Origin: Fluviicola sp.
GTDB taxonomy: Bacteria > Bacteroidota > Bacteroidia > Flavobacteriales_D > Crocinitomicaceae
Assembly (NCBI GenBank): GCA_029866325.1
Contig: JARWZO010000009.1
Location: 1-64,000 of the forward strand
Length of the DNA stretch: 64,000 nt
Direction: 5' to 3'
Shown here: positions 1 to 8,462 of the stretch, piece after piece
Layout: every line of letters begins with the position of its first letter
Position numbering within the stretch: position 1 is the stretch's first letter
The notes under the pieces: generated by a model
Seen by the model: only the letters and a program-made list of their open reading frames with translations
The model's database searches: none
Told to the model about the DNA's origin: nothing
Made by a program: the position numbers and the translations under genes

Positions 1-30
1 CGTGACTCTGTTATGGCAATCCATATATCC

Positions 31-50
31 GGTCACGTCGCGACGTAACC
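31..50. repeat. 20-bp near-perfect palindrome beside RAYT gene
   Basis: GGTCACGTCGCGACGTAACC is a palindrome with one mismatched pair and a perfect 12-bp core (ACGTCGCGACGT). It abuts the stop codon of the RAYT gene at 51. RAYT transposases are known to act on REP palindromes next to their own genes, so this is a candidate REP half. The adjacent bases 48-59 (AACCCTACGGTT) are also nearly self-complementary. Confidence 0.55.
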
Positions 51-521
51 CTACGGTTTCCAATTCTTTGGGTTATTTTCGATATAACGCACGATATTCT
101 GATACGATTGTTCATCTCGAATAATGTGTTCATAAAATGAACGTTGCCAGAAAAATGCGGTTAATCCTGCCAAATGAATGTGTTTGGATGATGTTGTTTT
201 AAAAGCACCCATCAATTCCGACAATGATTTTATCTTCATTTCAATCGGTTGATTTAAAACCATCGTTCGGTTTATTTCTAGAATCAAATGAACGTGGTCG
301 GGCATTATAATCGACGAATGGATTTTCACATATGGATACTGATTTTCCAGCCAATTCAATTGAATCTCCACAATCTTACCATATTCATTCAGATTTAATT
401 CCCCATTCTCTATCTCACCCAAACAGCAAACCTGATCATTAACACGAGTTGTAACGAAATAAAGGTTGTCTCTGGAATAATCATAATTTGACAAGCGAAT
501 GATTTTTCTTCTTGGCAGCAT
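51..521 (-). CDS. REP-associated tyrosine transposase (RAYT, Y1_Tnp family)
   Basis: A 156-residue HUH-type single-strand DNA transposase of the IS200-like/RAYT family. The HUH motif is seen as PDHVHLIL (His76, His78). The C-terminal part holds the family block FWQRSFYEH-IIRDE-YI-NNP; Tyr130 and Tyr140 are both candidates for the nucleophile and I cannot decide between them from sequence alone. The length is normal for the family and the frame is intact. It is a single gene with no partner orfB and no terminal repeats of a classical insertion sequence. A palindrome lies directly at its 3' end (31-50), and several REP-like elements occur elsewhere in the window, fitting the role of RAYTs in spreading REP sequences (known for the family; not shown here). 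Confidence 0.9.
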   Translation of the reverse strand: MLPRRKIIRLSNYDYSRDNLYFVTTRVNDQVCCLGEIENGELNLNEYGKIVEIQLNWLENQYPYVKIHSSIIMPDHVHLILEINRTMVLNQPIEMKIKSLSELMGAFKTTSSKHIHLAGLTAFFWQRSFYEHIIRDEQSYQNIVRYIENNPKNWKP

Positions 522-667
522 GCTTTTGTTATGTTTCTATTGAATTTAGAAATTCCCAGAAAAACCCACAAGCTTTTGTCAGCAAATTCAAGCTTATAAA
601 ACCTAACCAATATCATATTTTACTGTTTTTCAAATGACTACCTTACACCTATCCAACACACTAACAC

Positions 668-2047
668 ATGCAACACACAAACATGCCGGCGACCCTTACA
701 TTTCTAGGAGGAGCAGGAACGGTAACAGGTTCCAAAACATTGATCGAAGTAGGCGGAAAACGTATACTGATTGATTGTGGATTATTTCAAGGATTAAAGG
801 AATTGCGATTGAAAAATCGGGAAAATTTCCCCATTGATCCGAAATCAATCGACGCTATTGTGCTTACACACGCTCACCTAGACCATTGCGGCTATATTCC
901 GCTTTTAGTGAAAAAAGGATTCAAAGGCCATATTCATTGCACTGAACCAACGGCAGATCTCACAGAAATCATTCTAAAAGACAGCGCTAAAATTCAAGAA
1001 GAAGATGCCGATAGAGCCAACAGACACAATTATTCCAAACACGAAAAAGCGGAACCGCTTTATACCTTAAAAGATGTATTGGCTTCTCTTCCGTTGTTTC
1101 GAACCCATCAGTTGCATCAATGGGTGATTCTGAATGAATACATCAAATTTGAGTTTTTAAACAGCGGTCATATTCTCGGCGGTGCTTTTGTCAACATGAT
1201 TGTGAACGATAAAAAAATTGTTTTCTCTGGAGATATCGGACGTGCAACCCCAATGTTGTTGTTCCCGCCCAAAAAAATAGAAAATGCCGATTACATTATC
1301 CTCGAATCCACTTATGGCGACCGTGAACATGCCGTAGAAGATGTAAAACAGGAATTATTAGACGTTATTCAGGAAACGTATGACAATGGCGGTATTTTAT
1401 TGGTGCCTTCATTTGCTGTAGAACGTACACAGGAAATAATTTACCTCATGTACCAATTGGAAGAGGAGAATAAATTACCGAAGATGCCCATTTACCTCGA
1501 TTCGCCGATGGGAATCAATGCTACCAATACCTATACTAAATACCACGAATGGCAATCGATTTCTTCGTATGAAATCAATCACATGTACGACAATGTTCAT
1601 TTGGTAGAAGACATGGAGCAATCAAAAGCCATCGTGGCTGACAAATATCCAAAAATTGTGTTGGCGGGAAGCGGTATGATTGAGGGTGGACGTATGTTGC
1701 ATTACCTCAACAATCACCTTGAAAACCCAAACAACACCTTATTATTTATCGGTTACCTAGGTGAAGGAACACGTGGAAGAGCACTGATGGAAGGTGCAAA
1801 AGAAATTAAATTCTTCGGCGAATACCGCAACGTGAAATGTAAGATCAGAAACATCACCTCACTTTCGGCGCATGGTGACCGCAATGAAATGCTCCAATGG
1901 CTGACTAATTTTAGAGAAAAACCCAAAACAATTTTCCTGAACCACGGCGAAGCACACCAAAGCGATGCCTTACGGGTGAAAATTGAACACGAATTGCATT
2001 GGAAAGTCGTGATTCCTAAAATCGGTGACATCTTCGACATTGATTAA
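668..2047 (+). CDS. MBL-fold RNA metallo-hydrolase with beta-CASP domain
   Basis: 459 residues, predicted cytosolic. The metallo-beta-lactamase zinc motif HxHxDH is at His68-His73 (THAHLDHCG), followed by GHILGGA, SGDIGR and ESTYGDR. The beta-CASP/RMMBL part shows VPSFAVERTQE, SGMIEGGRMLHYL and the C-terminal SAHGDRNEML. This is the CPSF73/Ysh1-like bacterial group, whose characterised members are RNA exo- or endonucleases. Start: the ATG at 668 gives MQHTNMPATL; the ATG at 683 (MPATLTFLGG) is an equally plausible start because the fold begins there. Followed after 54 bases by the FAD oxidase gene on the same strand. The substrate is not known. Confidence 0.88.
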   Translation: MQHTNMPATLTFLGGAGTVTGSKTLIEVGGKRILIDCGLFQGLKELRLKNRENFPIDPKSIDAIVLTHAHLDHCGYIPLLVKKGFKGHIHCTEPTADLTEIILKDSAKIQEEDADRANRHNYSKHEKAEPLYTLKDVLASLPLFRTHQLHQWVILNEYIKFEFLNSGHILGGAFVNMIVNDKKIVFSGDIGRATPMLLFPPKKIENADYIILESTYGDREHAVEDVKQELLDVIQETYDNGGILLVPSFAVERTQEIIYLMYQLEEENKLPKMPIYLDSPMGINATNTYTKYHEWQSISSYEINHMYDNVHLVEDMEQSKAIVADKYPKIVLAGSGMIEGGRMLHYLNNHLENPNNTLLFIGYLGEGTRGRALMEGAKEIKFFGEYRNVKCKIRNITSLSAHGDRNEMLQWLTNFREKPKTIFLNHGEAHQSDALRVKIEHELHWKVVIPKIGDIFDID

Positions 2048-2089
2048 CGTGAGATTGAACCGAAGCAACTAACATGATCATAAAACCGC

Positions 2090-2097
2090 TATTTTTG
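2090..2097 (+). promoter_or_regulatory. possible -7 box TATTTTTG upstream of FAD oxidase gene
   Basis: TATTTTTG fits the Bacteroidota -7 consensus TAnnTTTG and ends 4 bases before the ATG at 2102, which would make the transcript leaderless or almost so. There is no TTG at the usual -33 distance, so support is weak. Confidence 0.3.
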
Positions 2098-2101
2098 GAT
2101 C

Positions 2102-3520
2102 ATGAACAACAAGCAAACAACCGTTTCTGAAGAACATCTTCTCTATTTTCAGCAATTACTGGGCAATCGCGTTCATACTGGTGAAGCTGTAACCGCACAT
2201 TATGCCTCCGATCATACGGAAGATTTTGTGTTTTACCCTGCTGTTGTGGTGAAACCCGAATCGACAGAGGAAGTTTCGGCTATTTTGCGTTATTGTTATG
2301 AACATGACCTCATCGTTACTCCTTCGGGTGCCCGAACAGGACTAAGTGGTGGCGCTTTGGCCAATCACGGTGGTGTATTGCTGAGTCTGGAACGCATGAA
2401 CCGCATTTTGGAAATCGATGAACACAATCATCAGGTTACTACGGAACCGGGGGTAATTACAGAAGTTTTGCAACAAGCCGTTCGCGAAAAAGGATTGTTT
2501 TATCCACCCGATCCTGCGAGTAAAGGCTCGTGTTTCATCGGTGGGAACATTGCAGAAAATTCCGGTGGCCCAAAAGCAGTGAAATACGGTGTAACCAAAG
2601 ATTGGGTGCTGAACTTGGAAATCGTTTTACCAACCGGTGAAATCATGTGGACAGGCGCTAACGTGATCAAAAATGCTACCGGATACAACCTCACACAATT
2701 AGTCATTGGCAGTGAAGGAACGCTAGCGGTTGTTACCAAAATTGTATTGCGACTCATCCCCCATCCTACCCAAACATTGCTCATGCTTGTGCCATTCCGG
2801 CAAGGAACCCAAGCCTGCGAAGCTGTGAGTAAAATCTTTATGGCAGGCATTATTCCTAGTGGATTGGAATACATGGACCGCGATGCCATTTTGTATACCA
2901 TTCCTCATGTAGATGACGCTCCGGATATTCTCAAAGACGATCATGACGCTCATTTGCTCATCGAACTCGACGGATTTAACCTCGATGTAATGATGCTGGA
3001 TTGCGAAAAGATCATGGAGTTGATGGAACAATTCGACATTGATGAGATCTTGTTTGCCGAAAGCGAAGCGCAGAAAGAAAGTCTTTGGAAACTGCGCAGG
3101 AAAGTGGGTGAAGCTGTAAAAAGCCATTCCATCTATAAAGAAGAAGACACCGTGGTGCCGCGCTTTCAATTACCACAATTATTATCAGCGGTCAAACGAA
3201 TCGGAAAAGCTTACGGATTTCAAGCTGTTTGTTATGGACATGCGGGCGACGGTAACTTACACGTCAATATCCTGAAAGGAACTTTATCCGACGAGGCCTG
3301 GCACAACCAACTTCCGAAAGCCATTCGTGAATTGTTTACCGAAGTGGTAAAACTAGGCGGAACCATTTCCGGAGAACACGGCATCGGTTTGGTGCAGCGA
3401 CCATTTATGGACATCGCTTTTTCGGATATTCAGTTGGATTTGATGCGTTCAATCAAACAAGTATTTGACCCCAAAGGATTGTTGAATCCGGGGAAAATAT
3501 TCCCTGATAAAGTGATTTAA
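2102..3520 (+). CDS. FAD-binding oxidase, GlcD / D-lactate dehydrogenase-like
   Basis: 472 residues with the two-domain layout of the GlcD/D-2-hydroxyacid dehydrogenase family. The FAD_binding_4 (PCMH) domain has PSGARTGLSGGAL, the PDPASKGSCFIGGNIAENSG stretch and GSEGTLAVVTKI; the FAD-oxidase C-terminal domain has the metal-site motif GHAGDGNLHVNI and the closing block SGEHGIGLVQRPFM. Members oxidise glycolate, D-lactate or other 2-hydroxy acids and pass electrons to quinone or an Fe-S partner; no Fe-S subunit gene is adjacent, so the substrate stays open. A regulator gene starts 1 base after its stop, implying co-transcription. Confidence 0.88.
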   Translation: MNNKQTTVSEEHLLYFQQLLGNRVHTGEAVTAHYASDHTEDFVFYPAVVVKPESTEEVSAILRYCYEHDLIVTPSGARTGLSGGALANHGGVLLSLERMNRILEIDEHNHQVTTEPGVITEVLQQAVREKGLFYPPDPASKGSCFIGGNIAENSGGPKAVKYGVTKDWVLNLEIVLPTGEIMWTGANVIKNATGYNLTQLVIGSEGTLAVVTKIVLRLIPHPTQTLLMLVPFRQGTQACEAVSKIFMAGIIPSGLEYMDRDAILYTIPHVDDAPDILKDDHDAHLLIELDGFNLDVMMLDCEKIMELMEQFDIDEILFAESEAQKESLWKLRRKVGEAVKSHSIYKEEDTVVPRFQLPQLLSAVKRIGKAYGFQAVCYGHAGDGNLHVNILKGTLSDEAWHNQLPKAIRELFTEVVKLGGTISGEHGIGLVQRPFMDIAFSDIQLDLMRSIKQVFDPKGLLNPGKIFPDKVI

Positions 3521-3521
3521 C

Positions 3522-4205
3522 ATGAACCGCATTGACCGTTTGTTTGGTATATTGACCTTGTTGCAATCAAAGAAATTTGTCACTGCAGAGCAACTTTCCG
3601 ACCGTTTTGAAATCAGTGTACGAACCGTTTACCGCGATATCAAAGCATTAGGAGAATCTGGCATTCCCATAAGTTTTGAACCTAATAAAGGCTATTTTGT
3701 GGTTCAGGGATATTTTTTATCTCCCATTGCCTTTACCACAGAAGAAGCCAATGCCTTGATTTTAACGGAATCTCTTGTGGGTGGTTTTACCGACAAAAGC
3801 ACACAAACTCATTTCGGAACTGCATTAACAAAGGTGAAAACGGTTTTGAAAACAGGGCAAAAAGAACAAGTTAATCACTTAAGTTCTTCTATACGGTTGC
3901 AAGTTCCGGAGTGCATCTCACAAGAATTTAATTATTTACCGATCATTCAGGAATCCATCACCAAGTCTGTGCAACTAGAACTTGGTTATCTCAACTTTAA
4001 AGAAGAATCGAGTAATCGCACCATAGAACCGATTGGACTGGTATTTTACGCCTTCAGCTGGCATGTGATTGGTTGGTGTCACTTGCGGCAAGCTTACCGT
4101 GATTTTAAACTTTCGCGGATCGGTCAATTGAGACTAACAGGGAAAGCGTTTGAAAAAAAGGAACATATTCCGTTGGGTGAATATCAGTTGCCGGTGAATT
4201 ATTGA
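3522..4205 (+). CDS. YafY-type transcriptional regulator (HTH_11 + WYL domain)
   Basis: 227 residues. Residues 1-60 form a DeoR-like winged helix-turn-helix (RIDRLFGILTLLQ... SVRTVYRDIKALGESGIPI). The second half is a WYL sensing domain, recognisable in LVFYAFSWHVIGWCHLRQAYRDFKLSRI. It starts 1 base after the FAD oxidase stop. YafY-type regulators often sit next to DinB-family genes, and one lies 320 bases downstream. Targets and ligand are unknown. Confidence 0.85.
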   Translation: MNRIDRLFGILTLLQSKKFVTAEQLSDRFEISVRTVYRDIKALGESGIPISFEPNKGYFVVQGYFLSPIAFTTEEANALILTESLVGGFTDKSTQTHFGTALTKVKTVLKTGQKEQVNHLSSSIRLQVPECISQEFNYLPIIQESITKSVQLELGYLNFKEESSNRTIEPIGLVFYAFSWHVIGWCHLRQAYRDFKLSRIGQLRLTGKAFEKKEHIPLGEYQLPVNY

Positions 4206-4218
4206 AATTCCCACGATT

Positions 4219-4236
4219 GAATCAGCATGCTGATTC
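4219..4236. repeat. perfect 18-bp palindrome GAATCAGCATGCTGATTC
   Basis: A perfect inverted repeat just after the WYL regulator gene. The same motif with CG in place of the central AT occurs at 8041-8058, and a shorter version (TCAGCCGCGGCTGA) at 8106-8119, so CAGC-centred palindromes form a small family here, each next to a longer inverted-repeat element. Confidence 0.75.
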
Positions 4237-4257
4237 CATAAGATTATACGGATTATT

Positions 4258-4397
4258 TTCCCACGAATGCACGAATTATGGCTCGGCTAACGCACTCGCT
4301 TTGTTTACAATAGTTGTCTTGTTAGCTAAAAACTAATAGTGTGAGTTATAGTCAGCGTGTCCGATAGGCACGCAAAAAATTCGTGCATTCGTGGGAA
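4258..4397. repeat. 140-bp element bounded by perfect 20-bp inverted repeats
   Basis: The left end (4258-4277) is the exact reverse complement of the right end AATTCGTGCATTCGTGGGAA (4378-4397). The interior holds a short hairpin GCGTG-tccgatagg-CACGC. No protein is encoded. It occupies most of the 320-base gap between the WYL regulator and the DinB gene. It looks like a MITE or REP doublet; the core resembles that of the element at 8095-8229. Confidence 0.75.
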
Positions 4398-4526
4398 TCA
4401 AAAACCGCTCTGCATCAGTTGGAGATGGTTAAACTTCACTTTTTTCTCATTCGAAAAACACACTGCCATAGGGTTGTCAGTAGCCGAATGTTTCTTTGTA
4501 TCATATTCATTTAAACACATTGAAAA

Positions 4527-5024
4527 ATGACACAAATTGAAACTTTCCTGAAAGAATTAGACGAGCAAGCGCCTATCACCCGCGAATTCATGAAACATGC
4601 GCAAACAGCTGATTTTGACTGGCAGCCCCATGAGAAAAGCATGAAGATGATTGCATTAGCGACGCATGTGGCAGAATTACCAACCTGGATTGCCATGGTG
4701 GCACATACTACCGAATTGGATTTCGCCAGCGCACCTTATTCACCGGAAGCCATTCACTCGACCGAAGAACTGGTTGCTTATTCTGAAAAATGCTACCAAG
4801 AAGGAAGAGCGGCTTTGGCGGGGATGTCGGAATCGGCATTGAATGAGAACTGGACCATGCGCAGTGGCGACATTATACATTCCGTAGATACGAAGGCAGA
4901 AGTCATTCGCATGACCTTGAACCAAGAAATACATCACCGCGCGCAGTTGGGTGTATATTTCCGTCTATTGGGAATTCCGGTTCCGAAAAGTTTCGGACCA
5001 ACAGCAGATTTTGCTACGTTTTAA
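4527..5024 (+). CDS. DinB-family four-helix protein
   Basis: 165 residues of the DinB/YfiT-like metalloenzyme superfamily. The three-histidine metal site is represented by HVAELP (residues about 49-53) and QEIHHRAQLGVYFRLLG near residue 135. Some relatives are thiol-dependent S-transferases (for example bacillithiol transferases); for this branch no activity can be named. It is probably its own transcription unit, closed by the hairpin at 5046-5074. The WYL regulator upstream is a candidate regulator by context only. Confidence 0.85.
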   Translation: MTQIETFLKELDEQAPITREFMKHAQTADFDWQPHEKSMKMIALATHVAELPTWIAMVAHTTELDFASAPYSPEAIHSTEELVAYSEKCYQEGRAALAGMSESALNENWTMRSGDIIHSVDTKAEVIRMTLNQEIHHRAQLGVYFRLLGIPVPKSFGPTADFATF

Positions 5025-5045
5025 TTAAAATTCAAGAAAACCGTT

Positions 5046-5083
5046 CATCCTCTTCGTTCAACACGGGGAGGATGTTCTTTTTA
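5046..5083 (+). terminator. rho-independent terminator after DinB gene
   Basis: Stem CATCCTC (5046-5052) and GAGGATG (5068-5074) with a 15-base loop, followed by a T-rich run TTCTTTTT. Confidence 0.5.
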
Positions 5084-5185
5084 CCACTCTAACATGAACA
5101 TCCGCTTTTTAATGAAAACAACCCGATTAGCAACGAAACACTGTTTTCGCGGATGTCTGGTTTTCTTTACGGATTTATGGAATAG

Positions 5186-6511
5186 TTAGTTTGGTGCTTT
5201 TATTTCAATACCTAAAAAAGTGTGGTTGTAGAGTTTTTCTTCCCATGGGAATTGGGAGAAAGACGTTTGAGGTAACGCCCGAAGGTATTTATACAATGGG
5301 TTATTTTGCTCGGAATATTGTTTTTTGATATAAGATGTAATTGTAGGGATTCTTAAATTATTGTGAGTAAATGGTTTTCTACCTGGTTCTTCATTCATTT
5401 CATAGACAATGGTTTCGTTGACAGTAGTGAATACTTTTTTGGTTGCTAAGACAGAATGTACATACTCTCTCCAAACTTTTTCTCTTTGGTCGTAATAAAG
5501 AATATGCGTTTCATACAATTTCTCAAATCCGCTTTTTACATAATAAATTGTATCAACATTGATATTGACTCGATATTCAAGTAGCCATTCTTTTGTTTGT
5601 TTGTCAAATACAAGACTATCTTCACCATATTCATTTACAAGGATGGATGTATCTCTTTTTTCAATAGTAAAAGCTTCATCGTTGATTAAATCGTTTAGCA
5701 CAAAATCGTGCTCCATTCCATAATATCTTTTTTCACGAAACAGTTTTGATTCGTCTTTTTGAAAATTAAAATATCTCATAAAGTCAATTATTTGGTAACA
5801 TCCGGTGCCTCCAAATCGCTTTTCAGCATTTGCTAAAAAAGTTTCAAACTCTCGAATTAATTGCTTGGTGGTATCACTTCCAATAGGATGATAAATGGTC
5901 TTTCCCAACTGGTATATCAAATCAACATCAATTCGTGCGGTAATGATCAATTTATTAGAAAAACACAGCCGGTTTCGTAAGATGATTTCAGTAGGTACAA
6001 AATTAAATTTACCTGTCAGTGTATCCAAAACTTTCTTTTCCTTGATCACCAGATCATCATATTTTTTACAAATAAAAAAAGTCGTTTTCCTCTCCGGATA
6101 GACATAATATGTACCTAGATCTGGAATTCTAACTGCACTATCTTCATTAAACATATTTGGAAGAGGAGTTGTTCCTTGTGGCCCTAGTCTACTCTCCAAA
6201 TAAGGTAAATCACTTAAAGGTTGAGTGGCGCATTCTTTCAATTTTTGTAAATCACCGTCACCAATGCCACCGAATTCAGTATTTACAATTGGATAACTAG
6301 CAGAAAATGAAGCTTGCAGAATATTATAAAAACCATACGGATTTACAGTATCATACAAAAGCGCGTTCTTTTTGTTATTCGGATAATTGATAAACCTGAT
6401 GCTCCCTTCTTTCACCAACTGCTCCTCGCTTTTTTCCTGCGCGGAAAGATTGTCTGTAACTAAAAAGAGTGCGATTAGAAGAATAAATAGCTTTTTTACC
6501 ATAACAATCAT
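5186..6511 (-). CDS. secreted protein of unknown function
   Basis: 441 residues. The N-terminus has a clear signal peptide (KKLFILLIALFLV ... LSAQ, cleavage near residue 24). I do not recognise a domain. The mature part is rich in Tyr, Phe, Lys and Glu, has four scattered cysteines and no T9SS-type C-terminal domain (no PNP motif), so a periplasmic or outer-membrane-associated place is likely. The start could be the ATG at 6511 (MIVMVKK) or at 6502 (MVKKLF); the latter gives a more usual signal peptide. It stands alone between DinB (convergent) and the DUF4924 operon on the same strand (48 bases upstream). Confidence 0.75.
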   Translation of the reverse strand: MIVMVKKLFILLIALFLVTDNLSAQEKSEEQLVKEGSIRFINYPNNKKNALLYDTVNPYGFYNILQASFSASYPIVNTEFGGIGDGDLQKLKECATQPLSDLPYLESRLGPQGTTPLPNMFNEDSAVRIPDLGTYYVYPERKTTFFICKKYDDLVIKEKKVLDTLTGKFNFVPTEIILRNRLCFSNKLIITARIDVDLIYQLGKTIYHPIGSDTTKQLIREFETFLANAEKRFGGTGCYQIIDFMRYFNFQKDESKLFREKRYYGMEHDFVLNDLINDEAFTIEKRDTSILVNEYGEDSLVFDKQTKEWLLEYRVNINVDTIYYVKSGFEKLYETHILYYDQREKVWREYVHSVLATKKVFTTVNETIVYEMNEEPGRKPFTHNNLRIPTITSYIKKQYSEQNNPLYKYLRALPQTSFSQFPWEEKLYNHTFLGIEIKAPN

Positions 6512-6559
6512 TTAGGTAGAAATGTCCAAACAAGCTAAAAGTAACGCAATAGCCGGAAC

Positions 6560-7111
6560 TTAATTATTCCAATACTGCCCGTCACCTGTTTTCATCTGAT
6601 GATAAGCGCGCGAAAGATAGGCCAGCAAAATGCGCATGGCGTCGAATGAATCTTCGGTTTCTTGACTGATTTCTTTTTTCTGAAGACGCAGCAACAGTTT
6701 CATGTACAAGGCATGCAGACAAATCTCTACGTGATTGCGGTCTTTGAGGTTAGAGTGTTCGCGAAACGCCTCGATGTGTTCAGTTGCTGCTTCGTAGAGC
6801 ATTTTGTATTTCTCGTCATTTACAATGTTCAGCAACGAATTGTGCAGGTATGACAATTCAACCACAACTTCCTGCAACCGCATCAAATGTCCTGTTTCGG
6901 TAATACGTTCCGATTGCATTTCGTTGATCAGATCACCGTACCATTGGCGGTATTGTTCCAAAAACGATGCATCGGGCAATTGCGGACGAATGAACTCGGT
7001 GGTAATCCGCTCCAAATCGAATTGATAGGCGCGAATCACATCCTCAACCTGATACATGTACAACAAGTATTCGGCGACGTTTTCTTCTTTTTTCTGACTT
7101 GAGATCAACAT
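6560..7111 (-). CDS. DUF4924 family protein
   Basis: 183 residues, alpha-helical, no signal peptide. The N-terminal block KKEENVAEYLLYMYQVEDVIRAYQ is the hallmark of DUF4924, a family confined to Bacteroidota and without known function. Last gene of a three-gene minus-strand operon (small protein 7727-7984, OmpH-like 7133-7720, this gene), 21 bases after the OmpH-like gene. Confidence 0.82.
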   Translation of the reverse strand: MLISSQKKEENVAEYLLYMYQVEDVIRAYQFDLERITTEFIRPQLPDASFLEQYRQWYGDLINEMQSERITETGHLMRLQEVVVELSYLHNSLLNIVNDEKYKMLYEAATEHIEAFREHSNLKDRNHVEICLHALYMKLLLRLQKKEISQETEDSFDAMRILLAYLSRAYHQMKTGDGQYWNN

Positions 7112-7132
7112 TGGTTTGTCCTTCCGGCCGGC

Positions 7133-7720
7133 TTACAGTTTTTTCTGTTCGGCATTCACAAATTCTATGAACGATTTGGTAACGTCCATTTTTGGATTGT
7201 AGTACGAAAACTGTCCGCCTTCACCGTGCATGATTAACATGTCGATTTTGTACTTTTCGCAGTATCGTTTTGAAAATTCAGAGACTTTGTTTTGCAATAC
7301 TTTCTGCATTTCCATAGCTTCTTCCTGCAATTTGGTTCCTTCATTTTGCTGATACATTTGCAAACTTTGCGATTGGCGCTCGAATTCCATTTTCTTGCTT
7401 TGCAATTCGGCTGCGGTATAAATCATTTTTTGTTCACCTTCTACCAATTGATTGTACTTCGCTTCAAGGTTACGTTGTCTTGATTCAAGGTCTTTTTGAA
7501 ATTTCTCTTGTTTTATTTTCAACAACGAATCTTGCGTTTTAAGGAATGTAAATCCTTCATTCAAGCTATCTGATTCATAGAACGCAATTTTCAACCCTTG
7601 TGGATCAACAGTAGGAATAGAAGGCGCTTCTACTTCTTTGTCTTTTTTCTTGTCTTCAGAACAAGCGGTAAAAACGGCTGCGGTGGTCAAGCCGATTAGG
7701 GCAATATAGATCAATTTCAT
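7133..7720 (-). CDS. OmpH/Skp-like lipoprotein
   Basis: 195 residues. Signal sequence with a lipobox ending VFTAC (Cys20), then a charged linker. Residues 60-150 form a long coiled coil (LKIKQEKFQKDLESRQRNLE...) as in the Skp/OmpH chaperones that hold outer-membrane proteins in the periplasm. Being lipid-anchored differs from soluble E. coli Skp but is common in this phylum. It sits 6 bases after the small conserved gene and 21 before DUF4924. The exact client is unknown. Confidence 0.83.
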   Translation of the reverse strand: MKLIYIALIGLTTAAVFTACSEDKKKDKEVEAPSIPTVDPQGLKIAFYESDSLNEGFTFLKTQDSLLKIKQEKFQKDLESRQRNLEAKYNQLVEGEQKMIYTAAELQSKKMEFERQSQSLQMYQQNEGTKLQEEAMEMQKVLQNKVSEFSKRYCEKYKIDMLIMHGEGGQFSYYNPKMDVTKSFIEFVNAEQKKL

Positions 7721-7726
7721 CTGTAA

Positions 7727-7984
7727 TTATTTTTGTTTAAAAGCTGTTTCCCAATCTGTACGCATGGTCAGAAAACGATCCAGTGCATTTTTTAATAATT
7801 CTTCGTTCACCATGCGTTTCACATCTTCCAATCCGGTCACATCTCCCTCGGCAATTTTATATACCTGCTCAAACTGACCCAATTCTATCTTCACCATGTA
7901 TTTGGCATTGTATAGAAATACTTGAATCTTGTACTTCGGATGGGGAATATCTGCTACAACTCGCACGTTTATCGTTTGCAACAA
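7727..7984 (-). CDS. small conserved protein of unknown function
   Basis: 85 residues if the TTG at 7984 is used. The start is uncertain: the -7-like box TATTTTTG (minus strand, 7989-7982) overlaps that TTG, so the GTG at 7966 (MRVVADIPHPKYKIQV, 79 residues) is a good alternative. Soluble, no signal peptide; the opening VADIPHPKYKIQVFLYNAKYMVKIELGQFEQ... looks like a beta-rich conserved module followed by helices. First gene of the operon with OmpH-like and DUF4924 proteins. I cannot assign a function. Confidence 0.7.
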   Translation of the reverse strand: MLQTINVRVVADIPHPKYKIQVFLYNAKYMVKIELGQFEQVYKIAEGDVTGLEDVKRMVNEELLKNALDRFLTMRTDWETAFKQK

Positions 7985-8040
7985 AAATAGTCAAATCTCT
8001 CAAAGCATGGATTAGGAAGCTGAAATTTGATTTTACGAAT

Positions 8041-8058
8041 GAATCAGCCGGCTGATTC
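8041..8058. repeat. perfect 18-bp palindrome GAATCAGCCGGCTGATTC
   Basis: Sister of the palindrome at 4219-4236, differing only at the central two bases. Flanking bases extend the symmetry weakly (cgaat before, gt after). It lies 37 bases before the repeat element 8095-8229, the same order as palindrome and element at 4219-4397. Confidence 0.75.
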
Positions 8059-8094
8059 GTATAACTTTAAAACAATTTATGGTGTTTTTGTCTC

Positions 8095-8229
8095 CCACAG
8101 ATGCATCAGCCGCGGCTGACGCTCCTAGCGGCAGCGCTAATACCCTATGGAACCGTACTTGACTTTAATAGTTGATGAAATACGTAAAAAAGCGAGTCCG
8201 TTAGGCGAGCCTAATCTGTGAATCTGTGG
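8095..8229. repeat. 135-bp inverted-repeat element (CCACAGAT...ATCTGTGG)
   Basis: Ends CCACAGAT (8095-8102) and ATCTGTGG (8222-8229) are exact inverted copies; the right end carries a doubled AATCTGTG. Inside, TCAGCCGCGGCTGA (8106-8119) is a perfect 14-bp palindrome. The GCGAGTCCGTTAGGC stretch at about 8192-8206 resembles GCGTGTCCGATAGGC of the 4258-4397 element, so the two share a core but have different ends. The rest of the gap 7985-8462 holds no gene that I can support. Confidence 0.7.
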
Positions 8230-8400
8230 TAAAAGCTAAATTCGACTTTTTTACTCCCATCAGGCAACGTTTCGGTTTTGCAGGAATATTGATAGTGTAC
8301 AAAGACTGATATTGGTTTAGTAATTAAGTACGTGTAGTAGTTTTAGCACCTGGTCGAAGGGGTATCATCTCCAATGGTATCCCAAACGATCTTAAACAAC

Positions 8401-8440
8401 AGAAAACAAAAAAACCGATCCACCTGAGGCGGACCGGTTT
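8401..8440 (-). terminator. rho-independent terminator of SiaC-like gene
   Basis: On the minus strand, AAACCGGTCCGCC-TCAG-GTGGATCGGTTTT forms a long stem (8411-8440) with one mismatch, then a run of eight T. Confidence 0.8.
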
Positions 8441-8462
8441 ATAAAATATCGTTTTAGAATCC

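Noticed and set aside
410-616. Minus-strand 68-codon frame overlapping the RAYT gene start
   Set aside because: No family features; it lies out of frame over the RAYT gene, whose protein is clearly real.
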